Source: Botrimarina colliarenosi
Lineage (GTDB): Bacteria; Planctomycetota; Planctomycetia; Pirellulales; Lacipirellulaceae
Reading direction: 5' to 3'
Assembly: GCF_007859955.1 (NCBI RefSeq)
Contig: NZ_SJPR01000002.1
Span: 544,353-608,352 of the forward strand
Length of the DNA: 64,000 nucleotides
Shown: piece by piece, positions 43,545-52,772 of the stretch
Layout: each line of letters starts with the position of its first letter
Position numbering within the stretch: the first letter of the stretch is position 1
Notes under the pieces: model-generated
Seen by the model: only the letters and a program-made list of their open reading frames with translations
Told to the model about the DNA's origin: nothing
Databases searched by the model: none
Made by a program: the position numbers and the translations under genes

Positions 43545-44938
43545 CCTCCGACCAACTCGCCTCTTGGCTAGCGTCAATCTCGATCGCCGCCCCCGCGCTG
43601 CTCGCCACTGTCTTCTGTGTCTCGTCCCTCGTTTCGACTCGATTGAGCGAACGGACCACCGCACGCCTGACCGAACTCTGTGTCGTCACAGGCCTTGTCA
43701 CGGCGTTCGGCGTGCTTGTGATCATGCTGTGGACCGGCAGTCGCCACGTCGTGGTCGAACTCGGCAACTGGGCCGCTGTCCACGACGCGATCGAGCACGA
43801 CGACTACCACTTCCATTTCAAGTTCGTTTTCGATCGGCTCTCGGTGCCGTTTGTCTTGCTGACCTACGTGCTGGTCGGAACGGTCGGCGCCTTCGGCAGC
43901 CGCTACCTGCACCGGGAACGGGGGTTCCACCGTTTCTTCGCCCAGTACGGTCTGTTCTTGCTCGGCATGGTGATGGCGGCGCTCGCCGGCACCGTGGAGA
44001 CGCTGTTCTTCGGCTGGGAGTTGGTGGGCCTCTCGTCGGCGCTGTTGGTGGGCTACTTCCACGACCGCCCCGCCCCGGTCCGGAACGCCCAACGGGTTTG
44101 GTCGGTCTACCGGTTCGCCGATGCGGCGTTCCTAGTCGCGGCCGTGGCGATGCACCAATGCGCCGGCGGCGGCGACTTTTCCGCGATGATGGGCGAAGGG
44201 GCGTGGCCCTACGGCCACGCGTCGATCGAGCCGGGCGCCGCCCTGGCGATTGGCCTGCTGCTACTGACCGCTGCGGCGGGCAAGTCGGGCCTGCTACCCT
44301 TCTCCGAATGGGTCCCCCGCGCCATGGAGGGGCCAACCCCCTCCAGCGCCATTTTCTACGGCGCGCTGTCGGTCCACTTGGGGGCTTACCTCCTGTTGCG
44401 GGTCAGCCCGTTGCTTGAGTCGTCGCATCTGCTGCAAGTCGCCGTCGTGACGCTCGGGCTCGCCTCGGCGGTGTACGGCGCGGTTGTCGCCCGTGCCCAA
44501 ACCGATATCAAGACCGCGATCGCCTTCGCCTCGGTGACGCAAGTCGGGCTCATCACCGCAGAGATCGGCCTCGGGCTCCGCTACCTGGCGCTCGTCCACC
44601 TGGTGGGACACGCCTGCCTGCGGACCCTGCAATTGCTGCGGGCGCCAAGTCTGCTAGACGACCGTCGCACGATCGAGGACGCGCTCGGCGGCCGGCTCGT
44701 CAACCAGGTCGACGCCACCGAGCTCTCTCCATTCCGCCGCTGGCTCTACCGCTTCTCGCTCAACCGCGGCAGCCTCGACGCCTGGATCGATCGCTTGGTG
44801 GTCAATCCTTTTATATCGCTCTTCGCCACCGCCCGTGACGCGGAAGAGCGCTGGCTCGACTGCTTGCGCCGCGACACCCCTCCGAAGCCAGCCGCCCCCG
44901 TTCCCACGACGCCGGTAGCGGAGGCCGAAGTCGCATGA
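43541..44938 (+). CDS. dabB: DabB, proton-conducting membrane subunit (NuoL/MrpA-like)
   Basis: 465 residues and about 13 membrane helices. It belongs to the proton-channel family of complex I and Mrp antiporters. The core helix [18 protein letters not shown] carries the channel Glu, and [20 protein letters not shown] the essential Lys, followed by [11 protein letters not shown]. It should let protons in to drive CO2 hydration on DabA. ATGA overlaps join it to dabA upstream and to the next gene downstream, so the three are one translational unit. Confidence 0.92.
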   Translation: MTSDQLASWLASISIAAPALLATVFCVSSLVSTRLSERTTARLTELCVVTGLVTAFGVLVIMLWTGSRHVVVELGNWAAVHDAIEHDDYHFHFKFVFDRLSVPFVLLTYVLVGTVGAFGSRYLHRERGFHRFFAQYGLFLLGMVMAALAGTVETLFFGWELVGLSSALLVGYFHDRPAPVRNAQRVWSVYRFADAAFLVAAVAMHQCAGGGDFSAMMGEGAWPYGHASIEPGAALAIGLLLLTAAAGKSGLLPFSEWVPRAMEGPTPSSAIFYGALSVHLGAYLLLRVSPLLESSHLLQVAVVTLGLASAVYGAVVARAQTDIKTAIAFASVTQVGLITAEIGLGLRYLALVHLVGHACLRTLQLLRAPSLLDDRRTIEDALGGRLVNQVDATELSPFRRWLYRFSLNRGSLDAWIDRLVVNPFISLFATARDAEERWLDCLRRDTPPKPAAPVPTTPVAEAEVA

Positions 44939-46407
44939 ACGAGCTCCATCTTCCCCTGATCGAGATTGCGGTCTTCGCGCCCCTCCTCGGTGCGCTGCTG
45001 GCCCGCCAAGCGGGCCCTGATACGGCGCGGCGGTGCGCCCTGATCGCTTCGGGCGCCGCTCTGGGCTGTTCGGTAGCCGTCTGGATCGATCTCGCCCTGG
45101 TGCACGCCTTCGAGGCGCACGACCGCTGGGCGCTACTCAGTTGGCTGCCGGGAGGCGACCCCTTCGTGATTGACGAGGTCAGCGCGCCCTTGCTGCCGCT
45201 GGCGGCGCTGCAGTTCTTGCTCACGTTCGTCGCGACGTTGCGGGCGAGTGCGGCGCGCTTCTCGTTTGCCCTGTCGCTTATTGGCGAGTCACTTGTGCTC
45301 GCGACGCTCGCGACGAAGTCGCCCTGGTTGATCACCGCGCTGATGGCCGCCGCGGCCGTTCCGGTGGCTATCCAGCTCAAACGGCGTGGGGCGTCGACCC
45401 GCGTCTTCACTCTCCACATGACGTTGTTCATCGCTCTGCTGACGGCTGGCGTCGCCTTGAAAGAGTGGGGGGGGGCCGAAGGGACCGCCGCCGTTGCCGG
45501 GACGGTGGCGATCGCCCTGGCGGTGCTGATCCGCTGCGCCGCGACGCCGTTCCACCTCTGGCTGGTCGACCTGTTCGACCGGGTTAGCTTCGGCGCCGCG
45601 ATCCTGTTCGTTACACCGATGACCGGCGCCTATGTCGCGCTGCGGTTGCTTCTTCCCGACGCCCCCGAGGCGGTGCTGCGGGGCGTCGCGGTCGTGTCGC
45701 TCGTCACTGCCGTCTACGCCGCGGCGATGGCCCTCGTACAGCGCGACGCCCGCCGGGTCTTTGCTTACCTCCTGCTGAGTCACGCGTCGCTCGTGCTGGT
45801 GGGGCTAGAGATCGCGACGCTCCTGGGACTAACCGGCGCACTATGTGTCTGGCTGTCGGTCGGCTTGGCGATGACCGGCTTTGGCCTCACACTCCGCTGC
45901 GTTGAAACCCGCGTCGGCCGCATCGACGTCGATCGCTTCAATGGGTTGCACGACGCGTCGCCGACCCTGGCGGGCCTCTTCCTGCTCACGGGCCTGGCGA
46001 GCATCGGCTTCCCCGGCACGGTCGGCTTCATCGCGGTCGAGCTCCTCGTTGAGGGCGCGGTGCAATCGGCGCCCGTCATCGGCGTCGTCGTGCTGATCGC
46101 GACCGCCCTGAACGGCGTCGCCGTGCTGCGGGCCTACTTCCGTATCTTCACCGGCTGCGAGCACGCCAGCACAATCGATCTGGGGATCCGGCCCTCCGAG
46201 CGTATCGCTGTGCTCGTGCTCTCTGTCTTAATTCTCGGCGGCGGGCTCTGGCCCCAGCCCGGGGTCGCATCGCGCCGTCACGCGGCGGCAGAGCTCCTCC
46301 GTCAGCGCGCCGCTGTCTCGGCGGCGCCCCTCGCCAACTCGCCACCCTCCCCCTCCCCCCTCGACCCAACGCTTAGGTCCGCCTTCGCAGCCAACGATCA
46401 TGAGTAA
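44935..46407 (+). CDS. Second proton-channel-type membrane subunit (NuoM/NuoN/MrpD-like)
   Basis: 490 residues, about 13-14 membrane helices, same family as DabB but distant. In the helix matching the essential Lys of NuoL/M, the sequence reads [18 protein letters not shown], with Arg in place of Lys. [21 protein letters not shown] is the familiar late helix pair. The classic two-gene DAB system has no such subunit, so this may extend the proton path or stabilise the complex. Its start overlaps dabB by 4 bases and its end overlaps the SulP gene by 8. The tail is Pro/Ser-rich. Confidence 0.88.
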   Translation: MNELHLPLIEIAVFAPLLGALLARQAGPDTARRCALIASGAALGCSVAVWIDLALVHAFEAHDRWALLSWLPGGDPFVIDEVSAPLLPLAALQFLLTFVATLRASAARFSFALSLIGESLVLATLATKSPWLITALMAAAAVPVAIQLKRRGASTRVFTLHMTLFIALLTAGVALKEWGGAEGTAAVAGTVAIALAVLIRCAATPFHLWLVDLFDRVSFGAAILFVTPMTGAYVALRLLLPDAPEAVLRGVAVVSLVTAVYAAAMALVQRDARRVFAYLLLSHASLVLVGLEIATLLGLTGALCVWLSVGLAMTGFGLTLRCVETRVGRIDVDRFNGLHDASPTLAGLFLLTGLASIGFPGTVGFIAVELLVEGAVQSAPVIGVVVLIATALNGVAVLRAYFRIFTGCEHASTIDLGIRPSERIAVLVLSVLILGGGLWPQPGVASRRHAAAELLRQRAAVSAAPLANSPPSPSPLDPTLRSAFAANDHE

Positions 46408-48397
46408 CCCGGCGGCGCCCCGCACCACGACCAACGAACCCGCCCCCGTCGGCAACGCCGAGGGGTTCACACGCTATCTCCGCCACGACTTGCTCTCCGG
46501 CTTCCTGGTCTTCTTGATCGCGTTGCCACTCTGCCTAGGCATCTCGTTGGCGTCGGGTTATCCGGCGTTGGCGGGCATCTTTACGGCGATCATCGGCGCG
46601 CTAGTGACGACGTTCATCAGCAACTCGGAATTGACGATCAAAGGGCCGGCCGCCGGCCTGATCGTGATCGCGATCGGGTGTATCAACGACTTCGGCGGCG
46701 ACGGCGTCATTGGCGGATTCACCGACATCGACCACTCCGCTTACCAGGCCGCCCTGGCGGTCGGCGTCGCGGCCGCGGTGCTGCAGATCTGCTTCGCGAT
46801 CTTCCGGGCGGGCATCCTCGGCGAATTCTTCCCCACCGCCGCCGTGCACGGCATGCTAGCCGCGATCGGCGTGATCATCATGATCAAGCAGATCCCGACC
46901 GCCCTGGGCGTCACCGCCAAGGGGGAGCCGCTCGAAATGCTCAAACAGATCCCGCACTACGTCGCCGAGGCAAACCCCGCGATCGCGGCCATCGGCCTGG
47001 TGAGTATTGGGATCATGTTCCTCTGGCCGGTGCTGAAGAAGCGTGTCCCCGCGCTCAATGCGATCCCGGCGCCGATCGTCGTGCTGCTGGTGTCGGTCGC
47101 CATGGGCATGGGGTTCGACCTGCTCCACGAGCATTCCTACACGCTCAGCAACCACAAGTACCAGCTCGGTGAGCAGTACCTCGTCAATATGCCGGACAAG
47201 GTGTTCGGAATGTTTGACCAGATCACTTACCCCGACTTCGGCGCCCTGACGTATCCCAAGGCGTGGAAGTGGATCTTCATGTTCTTTGCAATCGGGAGCC
47301 TCGAGTCGCTGCTCAGTTCCAAAGCAGTCGACTTGCTCGACCCCTGGAAGCGCAAGACCGATATGAACCGTGACATGCTCGCCGTGGGCGTCGCGAACCT
47401 GGCGGCCGCCGGCGTCGGCGGCCTGCCGATGATCTCCGAGATCGTCCGCAGCAAGGCGAACATCGACAACGGCGCCCGCACCCGCTTCGCCGACCTCTGG
47501 CACGGCGTCTTTCTCTTGCTGTGCGTCGCGTTGATCCCGACGATCCTCCACCGGATCCCGCTCGCGGCGCTCGCGGCGATGCTGGTCTATACCGGCTTCC
47601 GATTGGCGCACCCCAACGAGTTCGTCAACGCCTACCGCATCGGCAAAGAACAGCTCGTCATCTTCGTCACGACGATCGTCGCCGTGCTGGCGACCGACCT
47701 GCTGATGGGCATCGGCATCGGCATCCTGACCAAGATGGTGATCCACCTCGCCAACGGCGTTCCCCTCTCGACGATGTTCAAACCCTTCATCGAAGTCGAG
47801 GAAGTCGACGCCAACGCCAGCATGATCATCGCGCGCGGCTCGGCCGTGTTCAGCAACTGGATCCCCTTCCGCCGCCAGATCGAGCAGATCGGCCTCATCC
47901 AACGCCGCAACATCATCATCGACGTCTCTCACGCTAAGCTGGTGGACCACAGCGTGATGGAGAAGCTTGAGCAAATGCAGGCCGACTTTGTGCAAGAAGG
48001 CCTCGGCTTCGAGGTTCGTGGTCTCGACACGCTGCAGCCCTACACCAGCGACCCGTACGCGGCCCGCAAACGAGCGTGGTACAACGCGTCGAAGCTCTGT
48101 GTGCTTGCCGACACCGAAGTAGCCGAGCGACTGCGGGACGACATCGTCAGCCTCGTCGCCACGAGCAGCGGCGACGCCACCACGTTCTTCACGCCCAGTT
48201 GGGACCAGTCGCACAGCGGCGTCCGGATCGAGGTGATCGGGCCGCGGGCGCTATGCGACGCAGTCGCCGAGTTAATCCGCTCCGAGGCGTCGCTCGACAT
48301 GGCGCCGGTGGCCTGGGTCGAGCCCGTCGAATCGATGCGACTCACCCCCTCCCGGAGCGGTCACCGCGAGGCCGACCTCTCCCTGACCAAGCACTAA
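46400..48397 (+). CDS. SulP-family anion/bicarbonate transporter with STAS and PII-like C-terminal regions
   Basis: 665 residues. Residues about 25-450 form the SulP membrane domain ([33 protein letters not shown], then the [11 protein letters not shown] region). A STAS-type strand/helix block lies near 474-548 ([20 protein letters not shown]). The end, about 564-648, has the beta-alpha-beta look of PII signalling proteins: [19 protein letters not shown], then [19 protein letters not shown] and [12 protein letters not shown], with a short T-loop region. SulP proteins such as BicA import bicarbonate, which fits the dab context. It is the last gene of the operon and abuts a convergent glycosyltransferase. 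Confidence 0.9.
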   Translation: MSNPAAPRTTTNEPAPVGNAEGFTRYLRHDLLSGFLVFLIALPLCLGISLASGYPALAGIFTAIIGALVTTFISNSELTIKGPAAGLIVIAIGCINDFGGDGVIGGFTDIDHSAYQAALAVGVAAAVLQICFAIFRAGILGEFFPTAAVHGMLAAIGVIIMIKQIPTALGVTAKGEPLEMLKQIPHYVAEANPAIAAIGLVSIGIMFLWPVLKKRVPALNAIPAPIVVLLVSVAMGMGFDLLHEHSYTLSNHKYQLGEQYLVNMPDKVFGMFDQITYPDFGALTYPKAWKWIFMFFAIGSLESLLSSKAVDLLDPWKRKTDMNRDMLAVGVANLAAAGVGGLPMISEIVRSKANIDNGARTRFADLWHGVFLLLCVALIPTILHRIPLAALAAMLVYTGFRLAHPNEFVNAYRIGKEQLVIFVTTIVAVLATDLLMGIGIGILTKMVIHLANGVPLSTMFKPFIEVEEVDANASMIIARGSAVFSNWIPFRRQIEQIGLIQRRNIIIDVSHAKLVDHSVMEKLEQMQADFVQEGLGFEVRGLDTLQPYTSDPYAARKRAWYNASKLCVLADTEVAERLRDDIVSLVATSSGDATTFFTPSWDQSHSGVRIEVIGPRALCDAVAELIRSEASLDMAPVAWVEPVESMRLTPSRSGHREADLSLTKH

Positions 48398-49603
48398 TCA
48401 ACGGCTCGGTGAACTTCTGCGTCCGGCGGCGGCTTCTTCGATCACGCCATCGACCGTTTTCGCATAGGCGTCGAGGCTGAAGCGTTCGAGGGCGTCGTCC
48501 CGTCCCGCTGCGGCGAGACGTCCACCGAGCCCGGGCTCTTCAAGCACCCGCCGCACCGCGCAGGCGAGCGCGTCGGCGTCGCCCGGGGTCGTCAACAGGG
48601 CGTTCGCGCCATCGCGGACGATCTCCAGAGCCCCCCCTGCCGCGGCGGCGATCACCGGTCTGCCGGCCAGCATCCCTTCGACGATTACGCGACCGAACGG
48701 CTCGGGCTGGGTCGAGCAGTGGACGATCACGTCGCAGGCTCGCATGAGCCGTGCGATGTCGCTGCGGTGGCCGAGCCAATGGACCCGCCCCCGGAGCGAG
48801 CTTCGCAACGACATCTCCCGCAACTCGGCCGCGTAACGCCGGTCCTCGTCGGTAAACAGCGCGTCGCCTACGACGATCAGATGCGCCCGGTCGACACCGG
48901 GCCGCTGCAGAGCTTCGAGGAGGACCCGCTGCCCCTTCCACTCGGCGAGGCGACCGAAGACGCCAATCAGGGGCGCGTCGGCCGGCGTCGATAAGTCGCA
49001 ACGCACCGCAGCGACTCCGCCGTCATCGACCGCCAAGAAAGGAGCGGGGTCGATGCCATTGTGGGCGATGATCGTTGGCCGCTTGCCGCCGGCGCGCCGG
49101 TACGCGTCGGCGGTCGCTTGTGAGTTGGCGATCACAGTGTTGGCGAAGGCGTTCATCGCCGCCACGACGACCCGGCGGTTACTTGGGCTGAAGTGGCTTG
49201 AATCGACGATATCGTGAAGATGCGCCACCATCGGCCTGCCCGCCCGCCACGCGGCGGCGCCGCCGAGGACCAAGGCCTTGAGAGTGTTGGCGTAAACGAC
49301 GTCGTACGGCCGGGCCACACGGGCGATCCGATGAATGACCCCCAGCGACCGCGGCAGCGCGAGCAGCTTGCGAGCCATTCCGGCTTGTTTGGTGACTCCC
49401 GCCCCGAACGGGACGACCTTCACGTCGATTCCTAATTCGCGCAAGGCGTCGCCGAAGGCGCCGTCCTGCAGCAGCAGCACCCCCTCCTCGGTCCACCCCG
49501 CAATGACGCGGCAGCGGACAAGGTCGAGCAACGAGAGCTCCGCGCCACCGAGCTCGCCGGTCTGGTCGATGAACAGCACACGTGGTGGGGCGGCTTTAGC
49601 CAT
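48398..49603 (-). CDS. GT4-type glycosyltransferase, last gene of the polysaccharide cluster
   Basis: 401 residues, GT-B fold. The N-terminal half begins VLFIDQTGELGGAELSLLDL, the acceptor-side loop with GGAE. The C-terminal half has FGRLAEWKGQRVLLEAL (nucleotide-sugar domain start) and the donor motif EPFGRVIVEGMLAGRPVIA (Ex7E). The donor sugar is unknown. The ATG at 49603 lies inside the end of the next GT4 gene (8-base overlap). It abuts the SulP stop tail to tail with no gap. Confidence 0.9.
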   Translation of the reverse strand: MAKAAPPRVLFIDQTGELGGAELSLLDLVRCRVIAGWTEEGVLLLQDGAFGDALRELGIDVKVVPFGAGVTKQAGMARKLLALPRSLGVIHRIARVARPYDVVYANTLKALVLGGAAAWRAGRPMVAHLHDIVDSSHFSPSNRRVVVAAMNAFANTVIANSQATADAYRRAGGKRPTIIAHNGIDPAPFLAVDDGGVAAVRCDLSTPADAPLIGVFGRLAEWKGQRVLLEALQRPGVDRAHLIVVGDALFTDEDRRYAAELREMSLRSSLRGRVHWLGHRSDIARLMRACDVIVHCSTQPEPFGRVIVEGMLAGRPVIAAAAGGALEIVRDGANALLTTPGDADALACAVRRVLEEPGLGGRLAAAGRDDALERFSLDAYAKTVDGVIEEAAAGRRSSPSR

Positions 49604-50783
49604 GTGAGGCAATGGCCTCCTCGTAGACGGCGAGCACCCGCTCCGCAACCTGCGGCCAGTCGAATCGCCGGCGGGCGTAAGCCGCGCACTCCTGCGAGGT
49701 GGGGACCCGCAGCTGGCCGTCGAGCGCCGCCGTAAGGCCCGCCGCGATTTCCTCGCCACCCGAACCGGCGAGGACGAGATCGGGGCTCAGCTCATGGACC
49801 ACCTCGGGCATGCCGCCGACCGGCGTCACCAGCGCCGGCGTCCCAGCGGCGAGGGACTCGGCGATGATCAGACCGAACCCTTCGAGCGACTGCGACGGCA
49901 CGATCGAGAGATCGGCGGCGCGGTACGCCAGCGGGAGTTGCTCGTCGGGAACGAAGCCCAACAGCTCGACAGCCGGGCCGAGCCGCTTCGCACGGATCGT
50001 CTCTTGAAGTTCCGGAGTAAGCGGCCCCTTCCCCGCAATCACTAAGCGAACCTCGGGATGGGCCACACGGACGGTCTCCATCGCCTCGACCAACCGCTCC
50101 AACCCCATGCGGTGCACCAACCGGCGGACGCACAGCACTGTCGGGCGGTCTTGTGGCCAGCCGAGCGCCGACCGTGCTTCACGCCGCGTGAGCGCCAGAT
50201 CGAAGCGATCGACATCGACCCCACCAGGAATCACCCGAGTCCGCTGCGCATCGACGCGGTAATCCTTTACCAGCACGTCGGCGAACGCTTGCGAGAGCGT
50301 GATGAAGCGGTTGGCGCTGGCGTAGACGCTCTTCTCCAGGCGACGTTTCAGGGCGACGACCATCCGACCGGCCCCCTCGGCACGCGACTCGGCCGCCCAT
50401 GGGCCGTGGAAGTGGACGACATGCGGCATCCGATGCAGTCGCCGGAGGAGAGGATAGGCATAGAGGGCGAAATGCGAAGTGGCGCAGTCCGGCGCGGGGC
50501 AGATCGCGTCCCAGCCTTGTTGTAGGGCTCGGTATCGCCGCCACAACGGTGCGTCGGGCGACGACACCCGTCGCACGCCAAGACTGAGCGCCGGGGCCTC
50601 ACCCTCGTCCCCCATCACTAGCCAGTGTTGGTCGATGCCCCTCGCCGACAGGGCCCGCGCTAAGCCCTCGGCGTATCGATTGGCGCCCCCCATCCGGGCA
50701 GGCGACAGCCACTCGGCGCCGATCTGCACGAGTCGAAGCGGACGCGTTAGTTGGTGCGGCGTTGCCTCAGGAGGGGGCGCCAT
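49596..50783 (-). CDS. GT4-type glycosyltransferase
   Basis: 395 residues, GT-B. The N-terminus RLVQIGAEWLSPARMGGANRYAEGL matches GT4 proteins acting on polysaccharide intermediates. The C-terminal domain has VLCVRRLVHRMGLERLVEAM and the Ex7E motif as EGFGLIIAESLAAGTPAL. The ATG at 50783 follows GGGAGG at close spacing; an in-frame GTG at 50810 lacks one. It overlaps the upstream GT4 gene by 17 bases. Confidence 0.9.
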   Translation of the reverse strand: MAPPPEATPHQLTRPLRLVQIGAEWLSPARMGGANRYAEGLARALSARGIDQHWLVMGDEGEAPALSLGVRRVSSPDAPLWRRYRALQQGWDAICPAPDCATSHFALYAYPLLRRLHRMPHVVHFHGPWAAESRAEGAGRMVVALKRRLEKSVYASANRFITLSQAFADVLVKDYRVDAQRTRVIPGGVDVDRFDLALTRREARSALGWPQDRPTVLCVRRLVHRMGLERLVEAMETVRVAHPEVRLVIAGKGPLTPELQETIRAKRLGPAVELLGFVPDEQLPLAYRAADLSIVPSQSLEGFGLIIAESLAAGTPALVTPVGGMPEVVHELSPDLVLAGSGGEEIAAGLTAALDGQLRVPTSQECAAYARRRFDWPQVAERVLAVYEEAIASHG

Positions 50784-51969
50784 CGCGCCTCCCGACGGTA
50801 GTTGTTCCACGTTGCTCTTCGAGCACGCTGTTGAAGACCCGCAGGTAGCGCGGCTTGATCCGTTCCCAGGAAAGCTCTCGCGCCGCGGACAGCGCGCTAT
50901 GGCTCATCTGGCGGAGCGCTTCGGGTTCGTCAAGTAGCCGATTCATCGCGGACGCAAGCGCCGCCTCGTCATGCGGATCGTCGATAACGACGCCGGCCTC
51001 TCCCGCCGCAACCGCCGAAGCGGCGCCGACCGTCAAAGCGGTCACCACCGGAACTCCCGCCGCCATCGCCTCCGTCACGACGAGTCCGAAGGGCTCGTAG
51101 TGGGAGAGCAGAGCAAAAACGTCCGCCCCGGCATACAGCCGACGCAAGTCGTCACGCATCCCGAGCAGCCGCACGCGGCCCCCGAGGCCGGCCGACTCGA
51201 TCGCCCGGGGGTAAGGCCCCCCCTCGTAGCCGCCGGCGGCGACGAGGACGACCCGTTCTGGCAGCCGCGGCAAGGCGCGGAGCAGCACGTCGAGGTTCTT
51301 GCGAGGGGTGCGCAAGTCGCCTGCGAACAAGATGATGAAATCGTCCTCGGCGACGCCAAGAAGCCGCCGCGCCGCCTGCCGATCTCCGGAGGTCGGGTTC
51401 GATTCCGGCAGATCGACCCCGTTCTCAACCACATCGATTCGCGTCGCTGTCAGGCCAACGGCTTCCTGTAGCTGCCGTTTGACCAGTTCCGAGACGGCGA
51501 CTACGCGTCCGGCCCGCCGGTAGGCGTCGCGTTCCCACCGCCTCGACTGTTGTGAGTACACGTACTGATACCACCGCCACCACGGTCCGCTCTTCGTTGC
51601 CGACCGCAACGGGTGCTCAGGCGAGTCGATCCACGCCGCGTGGACGAAGTGACAGAGATTCACGTCCGCCGAGCAGAAAAGCATCCCGCCGTTGGCGACG
51701 ACGAGATCGACCTCCTTGAGCGAACGCCGGACCACGCCGGTGGCGCGCCGTCCGAACGAGAGGTCCTTGAGCAACCGCGTCGGCGAGGATTGGCTCGGCG
51801 TTACCGGGCGGCACTCGACTCCCGGTCGGCCGGCGAGCTCCGTCGGGAAGTCATCGCCAATCAGAGTCACCGCGCCGCCGGCGTCGAGGACGGCGTCCGC
51901 GACGTGCCGGTTGACGCATCCCTGTCCATTGGTGGGGGCGAACGTGTGGTTGACCAACGCGATACGCAT
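50767..51969 (-). CDS. GT4-type glycosyltransferase
   Basis: 400 residues, GT-B. N-terminus RIALVNHTFAPTNGQGCVNRHVAD, then IILFAGDLRTPRKNLDVLLRAL and the donor-site EPFGLVVTEAMAAGVPVVTA. The middle part holds HFVHAAWIDSPEHP and a region after it (WWRWYQYVYSQQSRRWERDAY) found in WaaG-like transferases. The ATG at 51969 is chosen over the adjacent TTG. A 98-base gap separates it from the FkbM gene, the largest gap in the downstream half of the cluster. Confidence 0.9.
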   Translation of the reverse strand: MRIALVNHTFAPTNGQGCVNRHVADAVLDAGGAVTLIGDDFPTELAGRPGVECRPVTPSQSSPTRLLKDLSFGRRATGVVRRSLKEVDLVVANGGMLFCSADVNLCHFVHAAWIDSPEHPLRSATKSGPWWRWYQYVYSQQSRRWERDAYRRAGRVVAVSELVKRQLQEAVGLTATRIDVVENGVDLPESNPTSGDRQAARRLLGVAEDDFIILFAGDLRTPRKNLDVLLRALPRLPERVVLVAAGGYEGGPYPRAIESAGLGGRVRLLGMRDDLRRLYAGADVFALLSHYEPFGLVVTEAMAAGVPVVTALTVGAASAVAAGEAGVVIDDPHDEAALASAMNRLLDEPEALRQMSHSALSAARELSWERIKPRYLRVFNSVLEEQRGTTTVGRRDGAPS

Positions 51970-52067
51970 CAAGCAGAACTCATTGGCCGGCAGCGAGCAG
52001 GTATGCCAACGGTATTGCCGTCGGCAGTGAGAACGAACCCTTCGTCCCTAAGAAGCCATCTCATCCG

Positions 52068-52772
52068 CTAAGCCACGCCCCGGAACTCGCCGAATACGGA
52101 GGGGTTGTCACCGATTGGGCGGTGCTCGTGCTTAGGCGGCTCCTCCACCCGGGTAGCGTAGCCAAGCGACGCGAGCCTTGCGACGACGGCTTGCGTCAGT
52201 TCGCGAGAATGGGTTTCGACGCAAATCGCGGGGTGATGCCGCTCAAGCGCTTGCATGGCGCCGTCGAGCACCTCAAGCTCCGGGCCATCGACGTCGATCT
52301 TGATCACGTCCAATCGGTCGAGCGCATTCTCGGCGATGTAGGCGTCGATCGATCGGGTGGGGATCGACGTCGAACCGTGGCAATTCTCACGCCCCACGTA
52401 GCAGCGCTCGACTTGAACCTCAGCCAACGGCCGGTCGCGATTCAGGTCGAGATTTGGCCGGATGTCGTTACCGCGGTCCGAAGGCTCGAAGGCGAAGACG
52501 CGTCCCCCGGTGGCTAGCAACGCCATCTGCAGGGTCGCCCACCCCTCGGCGGCGCCGACGTCGAAACACACGGCGTCCTTCGTAACGTTAGCAGTGAGCC
52601 ATTCTTGCAGCGACTGTTCGTAAACGCCCCGCCACACCTGAGTGTCGTGGCGCAGGTCGAGCAACATCCGCCGGCCACGCAACGAACCGCCCCGGATTCG
52701 GGCCGGGTGCGGGCCCTGCCGGAAGACCGCACACTTCACGAGTTGCTTGATCGGCGTCAGCAGACGGCTCAT
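52068..52772 (-). CDS. FkbM-family methyltransferase
   Basis: 234 residues. SAM-binding motif I is AVCFDVGAAEGWATLQMALL, motif II is VFAFEPSDRGNDIRPNLDLN, and the FkbM hallmark is LDVIKIDVDGPELEVLDGAM. In polysaccharide clusters such enzymes methylate sugar hydroxyls. It has no membrane segment. The ATG overlaps the stop of the O-antigen ligase-like gene (ATGA). The N-terminus before motif I is basic and may contact membrane lipids or the glycan. Confidence 0.9.
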   Translation of the reverse strand: MSRLLTPIKQLVKCAVFRQGPHPARIRGGSLRGRRMLLDLRHDTQVWRGVYEQSLQEWLTANVTKDAVCFDVGAAEGWATLQMALLATGGRVFAFEPSDRGNDIRPNLDLNRDRPLAEVQVERCYVGRENCHGSTSIPTRSIDAYIAENALDRLDVIKIDVDGPELEVLDGAMQALERHHPAICVETHSRELTQAVVARLASLGYATRVEEPPKHEHRPIGDNPSVFGEFRGVA

